DNA of 64,000 nt from Owenweeksia sp. Its GTDB lineage: Bacteria; Bacteroidota; Bacteroidia; Flavobacteriales; Schleiferiaceae. The DNA lies in assembly GCA_002695025.1 (NCBI GenBank), contig NZNV01000001.1, forward strand, positions 186,001-250,000, written 5' to 3'. Shown here in pieces: positions 18,426 to 26,586 of this stretch; the first letter of the stretch is position 1, and each line of letters begins with the position of its first letter. The position numbers were made by a program, and so were the translations under genes. The notes under the pieces are model-generated. The model was given only the letters and a program-made list of their open reading frames with translations, searched no databases and was not told the origin of the DNA.

Positions 18426-19676
18426 ATGATATTCTTTCGCATTTTCAGGGAAAGCCTGCAGTTTGCAATTCATGCACTTTCGGTCAATAAACTCCGAACT
18501 ATATTGAGTTTGCTGGGGGTTACCATAGGTATATTTACCATCATTACGGTATTTACCGTGGTGGATTCGCTGGAGCGTAATATCCGCGATAGTGTAGCCG
18601 ACCTGGGCAGTAATGTGGTGTACATCCAGAAAATGCCCTGGGGAGCGGAAGGAGGTGAGTACAAATGGTGGAAATATTTCCAGAGGCCGGAACCTTCCTA
18701 TCGTGAACTGCAGCAACTGCAGAAAAGAGTGCATTCTGCGCAGGCCATCGCCTTCGCTTTTCCGTTACGGTCTACCCTTAAATATCATGGCAATAGCATC
18801 GAAAATGCCACCATAATACCGGCTTCGCATGACTACTATGATATATGGGCTTATGATTTCCAGGAGGGGCGATATTTCAGTGAGTTGGAATCCAAATCAG
18901 GTTCTCCTGTGGCCGTAATAGGGGCTGATATTGCGGAAGGTCTTTTCGGAGTTCAGTCTGCTGAAGGTAAAGAGATCAAAATGCTGGGCCGCAAAGTCAA
19001 GGTTTTAGGAGTATTTGAAAAACAAGGTAAAAGCCTGGTGGGCCAGGATGTGGACGCCACGGTACTGGTTCCCATCAACTTTGCCCGAACCTTAATGAAT
19101 GTTAATAATCAGGATAATGCCTTTATTATGGCTGCCGCCAGGCCTGGTGTGGAAATGGAGGAGCTGAAAGATGATATCCGGGGTGCCATGCGATCTTTAC
19201 GAAGACTTAAACCCAAGGCAGATGACGATTTTGCACTCAACGAGATATCCGTTATTTCCAACGGACTGGATATGATGTTTTCTATTATTGGTGGTGCGGG
19301 GCTGGTTATAGGTATGTTCAGCATACTGGTAGGAGGTTTTGGTATTGCCAATATCATGTTTGTAAGTGTACGGGAAAGGACCAACCAGATCGGTATCCAA
19401 AAGAGCCTGGGGGCCAAGAATTATTTTATCCTGTTACAGTTCCTCCTGGAGTCTGTATTGCTATGCTTTATGGGAGGGATACTGGGGCTTATTGCCGTTT
19501 TCGCGCTGGTATCCATTGCGGATAGTCGTTTGGAGGATTTTGATCTGAGCCTTTCCCTGGGCAATATCTTTCAGGGTATTATGATCTCGGTGATCATTGG
19601 GATTATTTCCGGGTTTATTCCTGCCTGGATCGCATCGCGCCTCAATCCGGTAGACGCCATCCGTACCGGTCAGTAA
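18426..19676 (+). CDS. MacB/FtsX-type ABC transporter permease
   Basis: A 416-residue inner-membrane protein with one N-terminal helix (about 22-45, NKLRTILSLLGVTIGIFTIIT), a large periplasmic MacB_PCD domain (about 50-260) and three C-terminal helices (about 290-400) with the FtsX signature VSVRERTNQIGIQKSLGAK. Such permeases act with an ATPase of the LolD/MacB type in lipoprotein release or mechanotransmission-driven export. No ATPase gene adjoins it, so the partner must be encoded elsewhere. It is divergent from purH across 96 bases and convergent with the next gene, overlapping by 7 bases. Confidence 0.9.
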   Translation: MIFFRIFRESLQFAIHALSVNKLRTILSLLGVTIGIFTIITVFTVVDSLERNIRDSVADLGSNVVYIQKMPWGAEGGEYKWWKYFQRPEPSYRELQQLQKRVHSAQAIAFAFPLRSTLKYHGNSIENATIIPASHDYYDIWAYDFQEGRYFSELESKSGSPVAVIGADIAEGLFGVQSAEGKEIKMLGRKVKVLGVFEKQGKSLVGQDVDATVLVPINFARTLMNVNNQDNAFIMAAARPGVEMEELKDDIRGAMRSLRRLKPKADDDFALNEISVISNGLDMMFSIIGGAGLVIGMFSILVGGFGIANIMFVSVRERTNQIGIQKSLGAKNYFILLQFLLESVLLCFMGGILGLIAVFALVSIADSRLEDFDLSLSLGNIFQGIMISVIIGIISGFIPAWIASRLNPVDAIRTGQ

Positions 19677-20152
19677 TGGCCGAAAAAATTCTCAAAGCGC
19701 AACTGACTGCCGTACGTTTTTCCAATGCGTGTACATATCTCCTGTAAAAAAGCTTCATCCTCAGGGCTGAAGGCATTCAGGGTATTGCTGTCAATATCCA
19801 GTTGGGCCACCAGTTCAGCACCGTGGTAAACGGGTAAAACGATTTCGGACCGGACATCCATGCTGCAGGCTATATAGTTGGATTCCTCACTTACATCCTC
19901 CGCGAGGTAGGTGGTGCCGGATACGGCAACCTGGCCACAAATACCCTTGCCAAATGGAATAATGGTATGATCTGTGGGCGCACCTGTATAAGGTCCCAGG
20001 TGAAGTTGGCGTGTGCGGTGGTTCATGAAATAGAACCCCACCCAGGTGTAATGTTCTGTTTTATCTTCAAGCAGCTTGCAACATTCCTGCAGTGCTTCTT
20101 TTACAGGCTTGGAAAGGAGTTTGTTGATCTGATTGAGAAGTTCTGTATACAT
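19670..20152 (-). CDS. Free methionine-(R)-sulfoxide reductase (GAF domain)
   Basis: This 160-residue single GAF-domain protein reduces free Met-R-sulfoxide, with electrons from thioredoxin in known members. Family signatures are WVGFYF, GPYTGAPTDHTIIPFGKGICGQVA, and NYIACSMDVRSEIVLPV, with D117-D119-type QLDIDSNTLNAFSPED. Cys96 (in IACS) corresponds to the catalytic cysteine and Cys72 (in GICG) to a resolving one. A third cysteine known in the E. coli enzyme is not evident between them. The 3' end overlaps the ABC permease gene tail to tail. Confidence 0.9.
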   Translation of the reverse strand: MYTELLNQINKLLSKPVKEALQECCKLLEDKTEHYTWVGFYFMNHRTRQLHLGPYTGAPTDHTIIPFGKGICGQVAVSGTTYLAEDVSEESNYIACSMDVRSEIVLPVYHGAELVAQLDIDSNTLNAFSPEDEAFLQEICTRIGKTYGSQLRFENFFGHY

Positions 20153-20212
20153 AATATTATAAAATGCGTTCCCAAATGTAGGAACGGTTTTCAGATTATT
20201 TGAACCGAGCGT

Positions 20213-20578
20213 TTACCGGATAAATTTTAGAAGGTAGGGGGAGAATATCACTATTCCAATAATTGCGACAACTAAGCAAACCATTAATACGGCTCCCGCA
20301 GCTACATCTTTAACTAATCCAGCTTGTTTATTCCATTGCGGTGAAACCAGGTCGGTGAGGTGCTCTATGGATGAATTGATAGCTTCCATACCCAATACCA
20401 GTGCGCAGCACAGGAGAAGTACGCACCACTCCATAGCAGATACTCCCAGCATCCAGGCTGAAAGGTTTACTAAAAATGTGAAAATCAAATGAATACGTGC
20501 GTGCTGACCACGGCTGAAAAAATGCACGCCCCGGCTGGCATCCCGAAACGCCTTGATTCGTAGTTTCAAGTAAGACAT
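20213..20578 (-). CDS. dgkA: DgkA-type diacylglycerol/undecaprenol kinase
   Basis: A 121-residue protein with three membrane helices, the small integral-membrane lipid kinase of the DgkA family. The signatures are the N-terminal amphipathic segment (AFRDASRGVHFFSRGQHARIH), ALVLGMEAINSSIEHLTDLV (catalytic Glu and Asn-Ser region) and KQAGLVKDVAAGAVL. In Gram-positives the substrate is undecaprenol and in Proteobacteria diacylglycerol; the sequence does not decide here. It is 60 bases downstream of the GAF gene on the same strand. Confidence 0.9.
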   Translation of the reverse strand: MSYLKLRIKAFRDASRGVHFFSRGQHARIHLIFTFLVNLSAWMLGVSAMEWCVLLLCCALVLGMEAINSSIEHLTDLVSPQWNKQAGLVKDVAAGAVLMVCLVVAIIGIVIFSPYLLKFIR

Positions 20579-20650
20579 ATTGTAACTTTGTGAGACTTGT
20601 ACAGAAAATTAAAAATAGTTTAACCAAAATTATATTGGTACTTTAACTAA

Positions 20651-20708
20651 ACGATGTTCATAAATCGTAATAGTTGTGAATATCTTACTTGTAAGAATGT
20701 TTAAATTG
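20651..20708 (+). promoter_or_regulatory. Two dyad repeats upstream of the type B cargo gene
   Basis: Inside the 164-base gap before the gene at 20743 lie ACGAT (20651-20655) with ATCGT (20664-20668), and the near-continuous palindrome TCTTACTTGTAAGA (20683-20696). A weak -7-like TAAATTG follows at 20702-20708. The dyads look like regulator binding sites. This is inference. Confidence 0.35.
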
Positions 20709-20742
20709 CGGGCAGCAAAGATTACCCTACAAACTAAATTCT

Positions 20743-23643
20743 ATGATGAAGAAACTACACCTTATTGGCCTGATGTGCTTACTGGGATTGGGTTTTAATG
20801 AATTATGGGGACAAACCATTTCCATAACAAACTGGTCCACGGATCCTACCAAACCTCGTACCATATGCCAATGTGATACATTTGATCTTCCCGTGAATAA
20901 AACTCCCGGCCCGGGCAATCACAAGGAAGCTATACGATATTTCTTAAGCGGTAACTTCAATCCTACTACTGAATTTGCTTTTGAATTTGCCAATCCCGTG
21001 AATGCCTTCGCAACTGCGGATTCGCTGGATATACTGGATATATCCATTCGAACAGCTGTAGGACCACCTCCCACTTTCGCGAGTGATACTTTTTCTGGTC
21101 CGGCAGAACACTATGCCAGCGTTGTTATTCCGTGCAATGCACCGTTGGGTCCCGCCAGTCTGCGTATAAGTAACTCCAGTGGCGTTAAAAGTGATACAAT
21201 CTATTTTATAGTGAATCGTATTCCAGATCCCGCTGTTATTAAAAGTGTGACCAATGCGGTAGACAATCCTTATACACCAACCGTCCCTGACCTGGGCTTT
21301 TGCCAGGGTGATACGGTAGTGCTGGAAGCAGAGCAACAGCCTGGAGCCAATTATCAATGGTTTCGCAACGGTAGTGCTATTGCAGGAGAAACGGATACCA
21401 TTCACAAGGCAATTATCCCGGGAACCTACAGCCTTAGGATAGACCTTGGAGCCTGCCCGCGCATGTCAAAAGATACGATCCTGAATGTTTTTCCACGAGC
21501 AACCCTGGGTAACTTAGAGTTTGTTCCCAGTCCGATGGCTTTCCAAATGGATAATCCTATCATCCCTAATGTGTCTCCGGATGACTCGGTTATGTTCTGC
21601 GAGAGCGTGACAGCCACTCTGAATGCTCCGCGTACCCCGCCAGCAGGAGTGACTTTTGAATATCAGTGGATCACGGACACCATAGATCCGAATAGTGGTC
21701 AACCGATCTACTTTCCTATTGACACTGTTTCAGCCGGTAAGCCTCGTATGGATACCAGCCAGTCGCTTACTATAGACAGTAGCCTGATCTCATTTGTAAA
21801 CGGGGAAGCCAGGGTTTACTTAACCATCTATGACGGTTTCTGTAACGATACTTCACGCACCATTTTTCTTTTCATGGATTCAATTCCGGCCACGGTGGTA
21901 AGGAATCGGACCTGGGATAAGGGTGTTTTATTGCCAATAAATGTCAACTCTGATATTTGTATGAAGGATGATTCACTGATACTCAGTTCGTCCTACACCG
22001 CCTCCAATATTAAATACCAGTGGCAGCGATCTTTGAACGGAAGTTCCTGGGCCAACCTCCCCAGTGCCAACAATCCTACGGTTAATGGAACCATGCGTAC
22101 CCTGAACGTAGATACCAGTTATAAACCTAAACCTACGCCCACCATTACGTATTACAGGCTTGTAACCAGTACTGTAACACCCTTTACCAATGATGTAGTG
22201 TGCAGTTTTACTTCGGATAGTGTGCGTATACGCTGGTTACCTGATTACAGGGTGGAAGTGGCCCCCGGCCAGCCCCAGGTAACCTTTATTGCCCCGGATA
22301 CCGTAAACTTCTGTGAAACAGACTCTGCAATCGTGAGGGGACCTGCCAGTCCGGATCCGTTTGTATTGCCTTATAAATACGGGTGGTTAAAGGATACGGT
22401 GAATGCTCTCAACCAAACGGTGCAAATACCTACTGGCCCGAATGATACTCTCCGGAATGTAACCGTAAGAAAAAGTGGTAAATACTATGTCACCTTTGAT
22501 GATGGTATATGTATAGATACCTCCAGGGCAGTATATGTATATGTAGATACTATACCGCAAACCAACCTGGTATCAGTGCCATTTGCTGGTATTCCTCCAA
22601 AAGTGGATCCCTTTGACCGTTGTTTATATGATTCAGTTCAGATATCCGTTACGGATACCGTAAGGCCGGGCTGGGATTACCAATGGCAACGTTTTGTTGA
22701 AACTGTAGGCTGGATAGACCTGGTGAATGATACCAACCCGGCCATTGTAGTGGATACTTCCTATACACCCCTTGAGGATACTACTCTTTACCGGGTAGTA
22801 ATCAATTATACCAATCGCTTTGGCATACCGGGATGTGAATATATATCTGATGCGGTGGAAGTACGTTGGTATGATCTGCCCCAAATTACCTTCTTCCCCT
22901 CTGATTCCGTTGGTTTGTGTTTTGGCGAAACAGTAAGGGTTGTAGCAGAGGGTAATGCCCTGAGCTATCGCTGGGCGGATGGTCCGCTTGGAGCTTCAAG
23001 GGTGTTTGACAATGTTGGGACCTATACACTTATTGCCAAAGGGGTGAATGATTGTGAGAAGGAGTACGAAGTTGATATTTACGATATCACTATTAACGCC
23101 AATGCCGGTCCTGACCAGACCATCAACTCCAATCAATCCGCAACGCTTACGGCTTCCGGTGGTGTAACCTACCGTTGGTATGCCAGTGAACCGTTGGATT
23201 TCAACGACTTCCTGTCGCAATCCATCCAGGTGAGCAAAATACTGCCCGACTCAGTAGCATCGGATACCATTACTATTTATGTAGAAGCTACCGGGGCGGA
23301 TGGTTGCCAAGATACGGATTCCCTGCTGCTTATTATCCTCAACCCCCGTAATAAGGACAATCTCCTGAACCTTGAGAATGCTTACAACCTGTTTACTCCT
23401 AATGCTGACGGTGTTAATGACAGATGGGATATCAGAAGGATTGTAGATGACTACGGAGGCTGCGACATTATGGTCCTCAACCGTTGGGGTTCCGTTCGTT
23501 ACGAAGAAGAGAACTTTAGTGGCCTCTGGGATGGAAATGACCAGGGAGGTAATCCCTTACCAGATGGTACCTACTATTACATTTTAAGTTGTGACGATCA
23601 GGTAATACTGAAGAGCGCTGTAACTATAATACGTAACGAATAA
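20743..23643 (+). CDS. Large T9SS type B cargo protein with Ig-like repeats
   Basis: A 966-residue surface or secreted protein. It has a signal peptide (about 1-24, ending LWGQ), a globular N-terminal part (about 25-165), then about six to seven Ig-like or PKD-like repeats, each opening with a Cys-bearing strand (FCQGDTVVLEA, FCESVTATLNA, ICMKDDSLILSS, FCETDSAIVRG, CLYDSVQISV, LCFGETVRVVA) and a YQW-type strand. The gliding-motility-associated C-terminal domain (CHU_C, type B sorting) is at about 880-966 with LFTPNADGVNDRWDI, VLNRWGSV and LPDGTYYYIL. Such repeats suggest an adhesin. The PorP/SprF-SPOR gene follows after 10 bases, the usual partnership for type B cargo. Confidence 0.92.
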   Translation: MMKKLHLIGLMCLLGLGFNELWGQTISITNWSTDPTKPRTICQCDTFDLPVNKTPGPGNHKEAIRYFLSGNFNPTTEFAFEFANPVNAFATADSLDILDISIRTAVGPPPTFASDTFSGPAEHYASVVIPCNAPLGPASLRISNSSGVKSDTIYFIVNRIPDPAVIKSVTNAVDNPYTPTVPDLGFCQGDTVVLEAEQQPGANYQWFRNGSAIAGETDTIHKAIIPGTYSLRIDLGACPRMSKDTILNVFPRATLGNLEFVPSPMAFQMDNPIIPNVSPDDSVMFCESVTATLNAPRTPPAGVTFEYQWITDTIDPNSGQPIYFPIDTVSAGKPRMDTSQSLTIDSSLISFVNGEARVYLTIYDGFCNDTSRTIFLFMDSIPATVVRNRTWDKGVLLPINVNSDICMKDDSLILSSSYTASNIKYQWQRSLNGSSWANLPSANNPTVNGTMRTLNVDTSYKPKPTPTITYYRLVTSTVTPFTNDVVCSFTSDSVRIRWLPDYRVEVAPGQPQVTFIAPDTVNFCETDSAIVRGPASPDPFVLPYKYGWLKDTVNALNQTVQIPTGPNDTLRNVTVRKSGKYYVTFDDGICIDTSRAVYVYVDTIPQTNLVSVPFAGIPPKVDPFDRCLYDSVQISVTDTVRPGWDYQWQRFVETVGWIDLVNDTNPAIVVDTSYTPLEDTTLYRVVINYTNRFGIPGCEYISDAVEVRWYDLPQITFFPSDSVGLCFGETVRVVAEGNALSYRWADGPLGASRVFDNVGTYTLIAKGVNDCEKEYEVDIYDITINANAGPDQTINSNQSATLTASGGVTYRWYASEPLDFNDFLSQSIQVSKILPDSVASDTITIYVEATGADGCQDTDSLLLIILNPRNKDNLLNLENAYNLFTPNADGVNDRWDIRRIVDDYGGCDIMVLNRWGSVRYEEENFSGLWDGNDQGGNPLPDGTYYYILSCDDQVILKSAVTIIRNE

Positions 23644-23653
23644 GACCTTAACG

Positions 23654-25141
23654 ATGAAAAAGCTTTTATTATCTACCGCAATAGTAATAATGGGCCTGCA
23701 ACAGGTTAAGGCTCAACAAATACCTTTATACAGTAATTACTTCTTTACGCCCTATATGTACAATCCCGCTCAAAGCGGAACAGAAGGGTTCACAGAACTT
23801 ACATTGCTGCACCGTAGACAGTGGGTGGATGTTCAGGGCTCTCCTGAAACTTCAGCTCTGGGTATTAATGGTTCGCTCAACGAGGAGAAAGTAGGGTGGA
23901 GCGTATATGGTTTCCGGGATATTACGGACATTGTTAGCCGTATCGGGGTATATGGTAATTATGCCTACCGTGTAAACCTGGCTGATAATACGGTACTGGC
24001 CTTCGGTTTGGGTGCCGGATACCTGAATAACCAGATAGATCAAAGTGCCATACGCTCCCAGCAGACGGAAGCTATCGTTACTGTGGCTACGGACAACCGT
24101 GGTAATTTTGACCTCAATGCCGGAGTAAACCTTGAAATATCTGATTTTACCCTGGGCTTTTCAGCTCCTCAGCTTCTGGGGCAGTCCATTAAGTATACCG
24201 AGAATACCCAGGTACCTGTAAACTACACCCTTCTCAGGCATTATGTAGTGAGTGCTCAATATGATTTCCGCTTTCGCGGGGATGACAATGTACTCTCACC
24301 CATCGTAATGGTTAAGGCTGCCAAGAACGTACCCGTTCAGGTAGACGCGGGGCTTTTATTCAACCTGAAGGATTATGGTTATGTAGGAGCCATGTACCGT
24401 TCTGAGTATGCTGTAACAGGAAACATCGGTGTTAACCTTACTGAGCAGCTTACCCTTGGTTACGCTTATGATTTTTCACTGAATGATTTCGGGCCTGAAC
24501 TGGGTACTTCCCATGAGTTTATGCTCACCTATCGCTTTGGAAACAACAAGCGTAACGATCGTCTTGAGAACGAGATCAAGCGTTTGAAACAACAACAACG
24601 GAGTCAGAAAGACGAAGTAGAGGAGATCGTGAATGAGCGCCTGGAAGAGTTCAAGGATGAATACAAGCGTGAAATAAAGAAAGAAGTTGAGGACGCTGCG
24701 GCCAAGGAAGCCGAAAAGAACCAGAATAATCAACAACCTTCCAACAGCCAGGGAACTGCCGGTCAGCCAAGTGGAAATAACAATAATACGAACAACAATA
24801 ACCCGGCTAATACTCAGCAACCCGGGAACAATAATGCGCCTTCTACACAACCCGGAGATGTGCCCGGATTCAATGCGGCAAACCAGGCCAATAATGTACA
24901 ACCTGGTGCCAAGGGATATTATGTTACGGCCGGGGTATTCAGCAGTCAGCAGAATGCTGAAAAGATGGTCCGCAAACTGGGTAGCCAGGGGTTAAACGCC
25001 CGTTATTTCCAGGATAAGAGTAATTATTATTATTATGTATATCTGCTGCACTTTGACAGTTACCAGCAGGCAGATGCTGCCAAAAGCAGCGGCCTGAATG
25101 GTTCGTACAGCGGAGATCTTTGGATCAAGATAGTAGAATAG
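23654..25141 (+). CDS. PorP/SprF-family barrel fused to a SPOR domain
   Basis: A 495-residue protein. After a signal peptide (about 1-21) comes a PorP/SprF-type outer-membrane barrel (about 22-295) with the family opening PLYSNYFFTPYMYNPAQSG and HRRQWVDVQGSP. PorP/SprF proteins serve T9SS export or surface attachment of type B cargo. A highly charged coiled coil follows (about 300-355), then a Gln/Asn/Pro-rich linker (about 356-418), and a SPOR domain (about 420-495: GYYVTAGVFSSQQNAEKMVRKL, YYYYVYLLHFDSYQQADA). SPOR domains bind denuded peptidoglycan, so the fusion could tie the T9SS surface complex to the cell wall. The usual PorP/SprF is about 300-350 residues and lacks this tail. Confidence 0.9.
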   Translation: MKKLLLSTAIVIMGLQQVKAQQIPLYSNYFFTPYMYNPAQSGTEGFTELTLLHRRQWVDVQGSPETSALGINGSLNEEKVGWSVYGFRDITDIVSRIGVYGNYAYRVNLADNTVLAFGLGAGYLNNQIDQSAIRSQQTEAIVTVATDNRGNFDLNAGVNLEISDFTLGFSAPQLLGQSIKYTENTQVPVNYTLLRHYVVSAQYDFRFRGDDNVLSPIVMVKAAKNVPVQVDAGLLFNLKDYGYVGAMYRSEYAVTGNIGVNLTEQLTLGYAYDFSLNDFGPELGTSHEFMLTYRFGNNKRNDRLENEIKRLKQQQRSQKDEVEEIVNERLEEFKDEYKREIKKEVEDAAAKEAEKNQNNQQPSNSQGTAGQPSGNNNNTNNNNPANTQQPGNNNAPSTQPGDVPGFNAANQANNVQPGAKGYYVTAGVFSSQQNAEKMVRKLGSQGLNARYFQDKSNYYYYVYLLHFDSYQQADAAKSSGLNGSYSGDLWIKIVE

Positions 25142-25163
25142 AAAAGATCAGCTCAGATAAAAG

Positions 25164-25190
25164 AAAAAGGCCGCGAAAGCGGCCTTTTTT
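25164..25190. terminator. Bidirectional terminator between porP-like and DinB genes
   Basis: AAAAAGGCCGC and GCGGCCTTTTTT pair around a GAAA tetraloop. T-tracts follow on both strands. It overlaps the stop codon of the minus-strand DinB gene by two bases and ends both convergent transcripts. Confidence 0.93.
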
Positions 25191-25767
25191 AATGGGATCC
25201 TCTTTGGCGGGCCAGCCGGTAGGCCTGTTCGATATGTCTTTGGGTGTGGGCGGTAATAAAGCCCAGTGCATCCCCTAACGGAAGTCTTATGAGTGGCAAT
25301 AGGGTTTTTACAGATACCTTGTCAATGGCTACAGATTCCATGTTTTCCGTCAATTCGATCAGTTGCTCCATGCCGTCAATAAAATCCCGGAATACTATTT
25401 TTTCGACCAGAACTTTTCCTTTTTTCTGCAAGTGAAGTGGATCAATCTTCTTGAGCGTAGGCACTTTAATGATCTTTCCATCTTCACCGGGACGCATTAT
25501 GTTGATACATTTTTCACCAAACCAACTGAGGGAAAATGTATCGGTTGTGGCCGGAGGAGCTTTTTCAACGGCTTCGGATAGCGTCTTTATGTAATATTCA
25601 TTGGTAAGGTTCATATGTTCAAACACCTCAATAATGTTCCATTGCCCGGTAGTGGCTTTATACCGTAGATCCTCTGCTTCCAGGTAATAAAACTCCCGGA
25701 GCGCATCTCCTTTATAATGAAGTAGTTCGTGTCTTAATTCGCGTAGGTATGTGATCCTGGAAATCAT
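25189..25767 (-). CDS. DinB-like four-helix protein
   Basis: A 192-residue soluble protein with the DinB/YfiT four-helix pattern. Putative metal-binding histidines lie in EVFEHMNLTNEYYI (His about 51) and in the last helix FITAHTQRHIEQAYRLARQ (HxxxH). Family members include bacillithiol S-transferases and many of unknown activity; the substrate here is unknown. It stands alone, convergent with the upstream operon and divergent from the HNH gene. Confidence 0.85.
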   Translation of the reverse strand: MISRITYLRELRHELLHYKGDALREFYYLEAEDLRYKATTGQWNIIEVFEHMNLTNEYYIKTLSEAVEKAPPATTDTFSLSWFGEKCINIMRPGEDGKIIKVPTLKKIDPLHLQKKGKVLVEKIVFRDFIDGMEQLIELTENMESVAIDKVSVKTLLPLIRLPLGDALGFITAHTQRHIEQAYRLARQRGSH

Positions 25768-25791
25768 ATTCCTAATAAAAGTATTTAAATA

Positions 25792-25823
25792 TTGAATAGT
25801 CTGAATAATTAAAAGTATATTTG
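25792..25823 (+). promoter_or_regulatory. Bacteroidota-type promoter for the NUMOD4/HNH gene
   Basis: TTG at 25792-25794 is followed after 21 bases by TATATTTG at 25816-25823, fitting TTG/TAnnTTTG. The start would lie near 25829, leaving an AT-rich leader of about 90 bases. Confidence 0.5.
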
Positions 25824-25920
25824 TCTAAGCCATACTACGAGATAGATACTAAGTAATTTGATTTTCAAGGATTTATACCTTAGTCAAAAAGCTTATAAAT
25901 TAAATACCATTGGCTAAATT

Positions 25921-26493
25921 ATGACTTTTACTGGCAGTGTTCAGGACTTTTGTGATGAAGAATGGAGAGCAGTAAAGTTTAAGGATATTCATCCCGATGA
26001 ACAATACGAAGTTTCCAATTACGGAAGAATCCGTTTATACAAACCCGATACTCAAAACTGGCGGATATTAAAAACCGCCAATGTAGGTGGGTACCGCTAT
26101 TTCTCTTTTAAATCCAGCATCAACTGGAAAGTGCGTAAAACCAAGGCTGTGCACCGTCTGGTGGCTCAGGAATTCTGTAAAAAACCGGATGTCGCCCGCT
26201 TTGTGATACACCTGGATTTTGATAAAGCCCACAATTACTTTAAAAACCTACGCTGGGTAACTCAAAAGGAGTTGACCGAGCACAATAAGGCTAACCCTAA
26301 GGTAAAGAATGCGGTACGTAAAAATGTGATCACCAACCAAAAGCTTACCGAAACGGATGTGATCCGTTTAAAAAAGAAACTTCTTAGGGGGAATAATAAA
26401 CTTTATAAGCTGGCCAAGGAGTTTGGTATTACCCATACCCAGCTCAACCGGATTCGCAAAGGAGAGAACTGGGGGCATGTTAAAGTTTCATAG
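25921..26493 (+). CDS. NUMOD4/HNH endonuclease-like protein
   Basis: A 190-residue basic protein. An N-terminal NUMOD4 motif (about 12-50: EEWRAVKFKDIHPDEQYEVSNYGRIR) precedes an HNH_3-like core (about 70-120) with the expected H-H-N pattern: His in KAVHRLVAQEF, His in FVIHLDFDKAHN and Asn in FKNLRWVT. A C-terminal helix-turn-helix (about 140-190: LTETDVIRLKKKLLRGNNKLYKLAKEFGITHTQLNRIRKG) resembles NUMOD-type DNA-binding repeats. This layout is that of free-standing homing-type endonucleases. No intron, intein or phage gene surrounds it, so it may be a domesticated DNA-binding protein. Whether it still cleaves is unknown. Confidence 0.85.
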   Translation: MTFTGSVQDFCDEEWRAVKFKDIHPDEQYEVSNYGRIRLYKPDTQNWRILKTANVGGYRYFSFKSSINWKVRKTKAVHRLVAQEFCKKPDVARFVIHLDFDKAHNYFKNLRWVTQKELTEHNKANPKVKNAVRKNVITNQKLTETDVIRLKKKLLRGNNKLYKLAKEFGITHTQLNRIRKGENWGHVKVS

Positions 26494-26586
26494 ATAAGTT
26501 CAGGCAAGCATTATTTTTTTCTGATTAGCCAAAACCTTTCTTTTGTCTATTGATTAAAAGATTGTCAATTCGGTTAAAGCTTATCC

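Noticed and set aside
24770-24860. Simple repeat or CRISPR-like array
   Set aside because: The repetitive AAC/AAT stretch encodes the Asn/Gln/Pro linker; there are no equal spacers or repeats.
24476-24901. 141-residue hydrophobic frame antisense to the PorP-SPOR gene
   Set aside because: The apparent hydrophobicity comes from reading the Asn/Gln/Lys/Glu-rich linker in reverse.
25921-26493. Mobile intron or prophage around the HNH gene
   Set aside because: Flanking genes are intact chromosomal DinB-like and M3-peptidase genes, and no intron secondary structure or integrase is seen.
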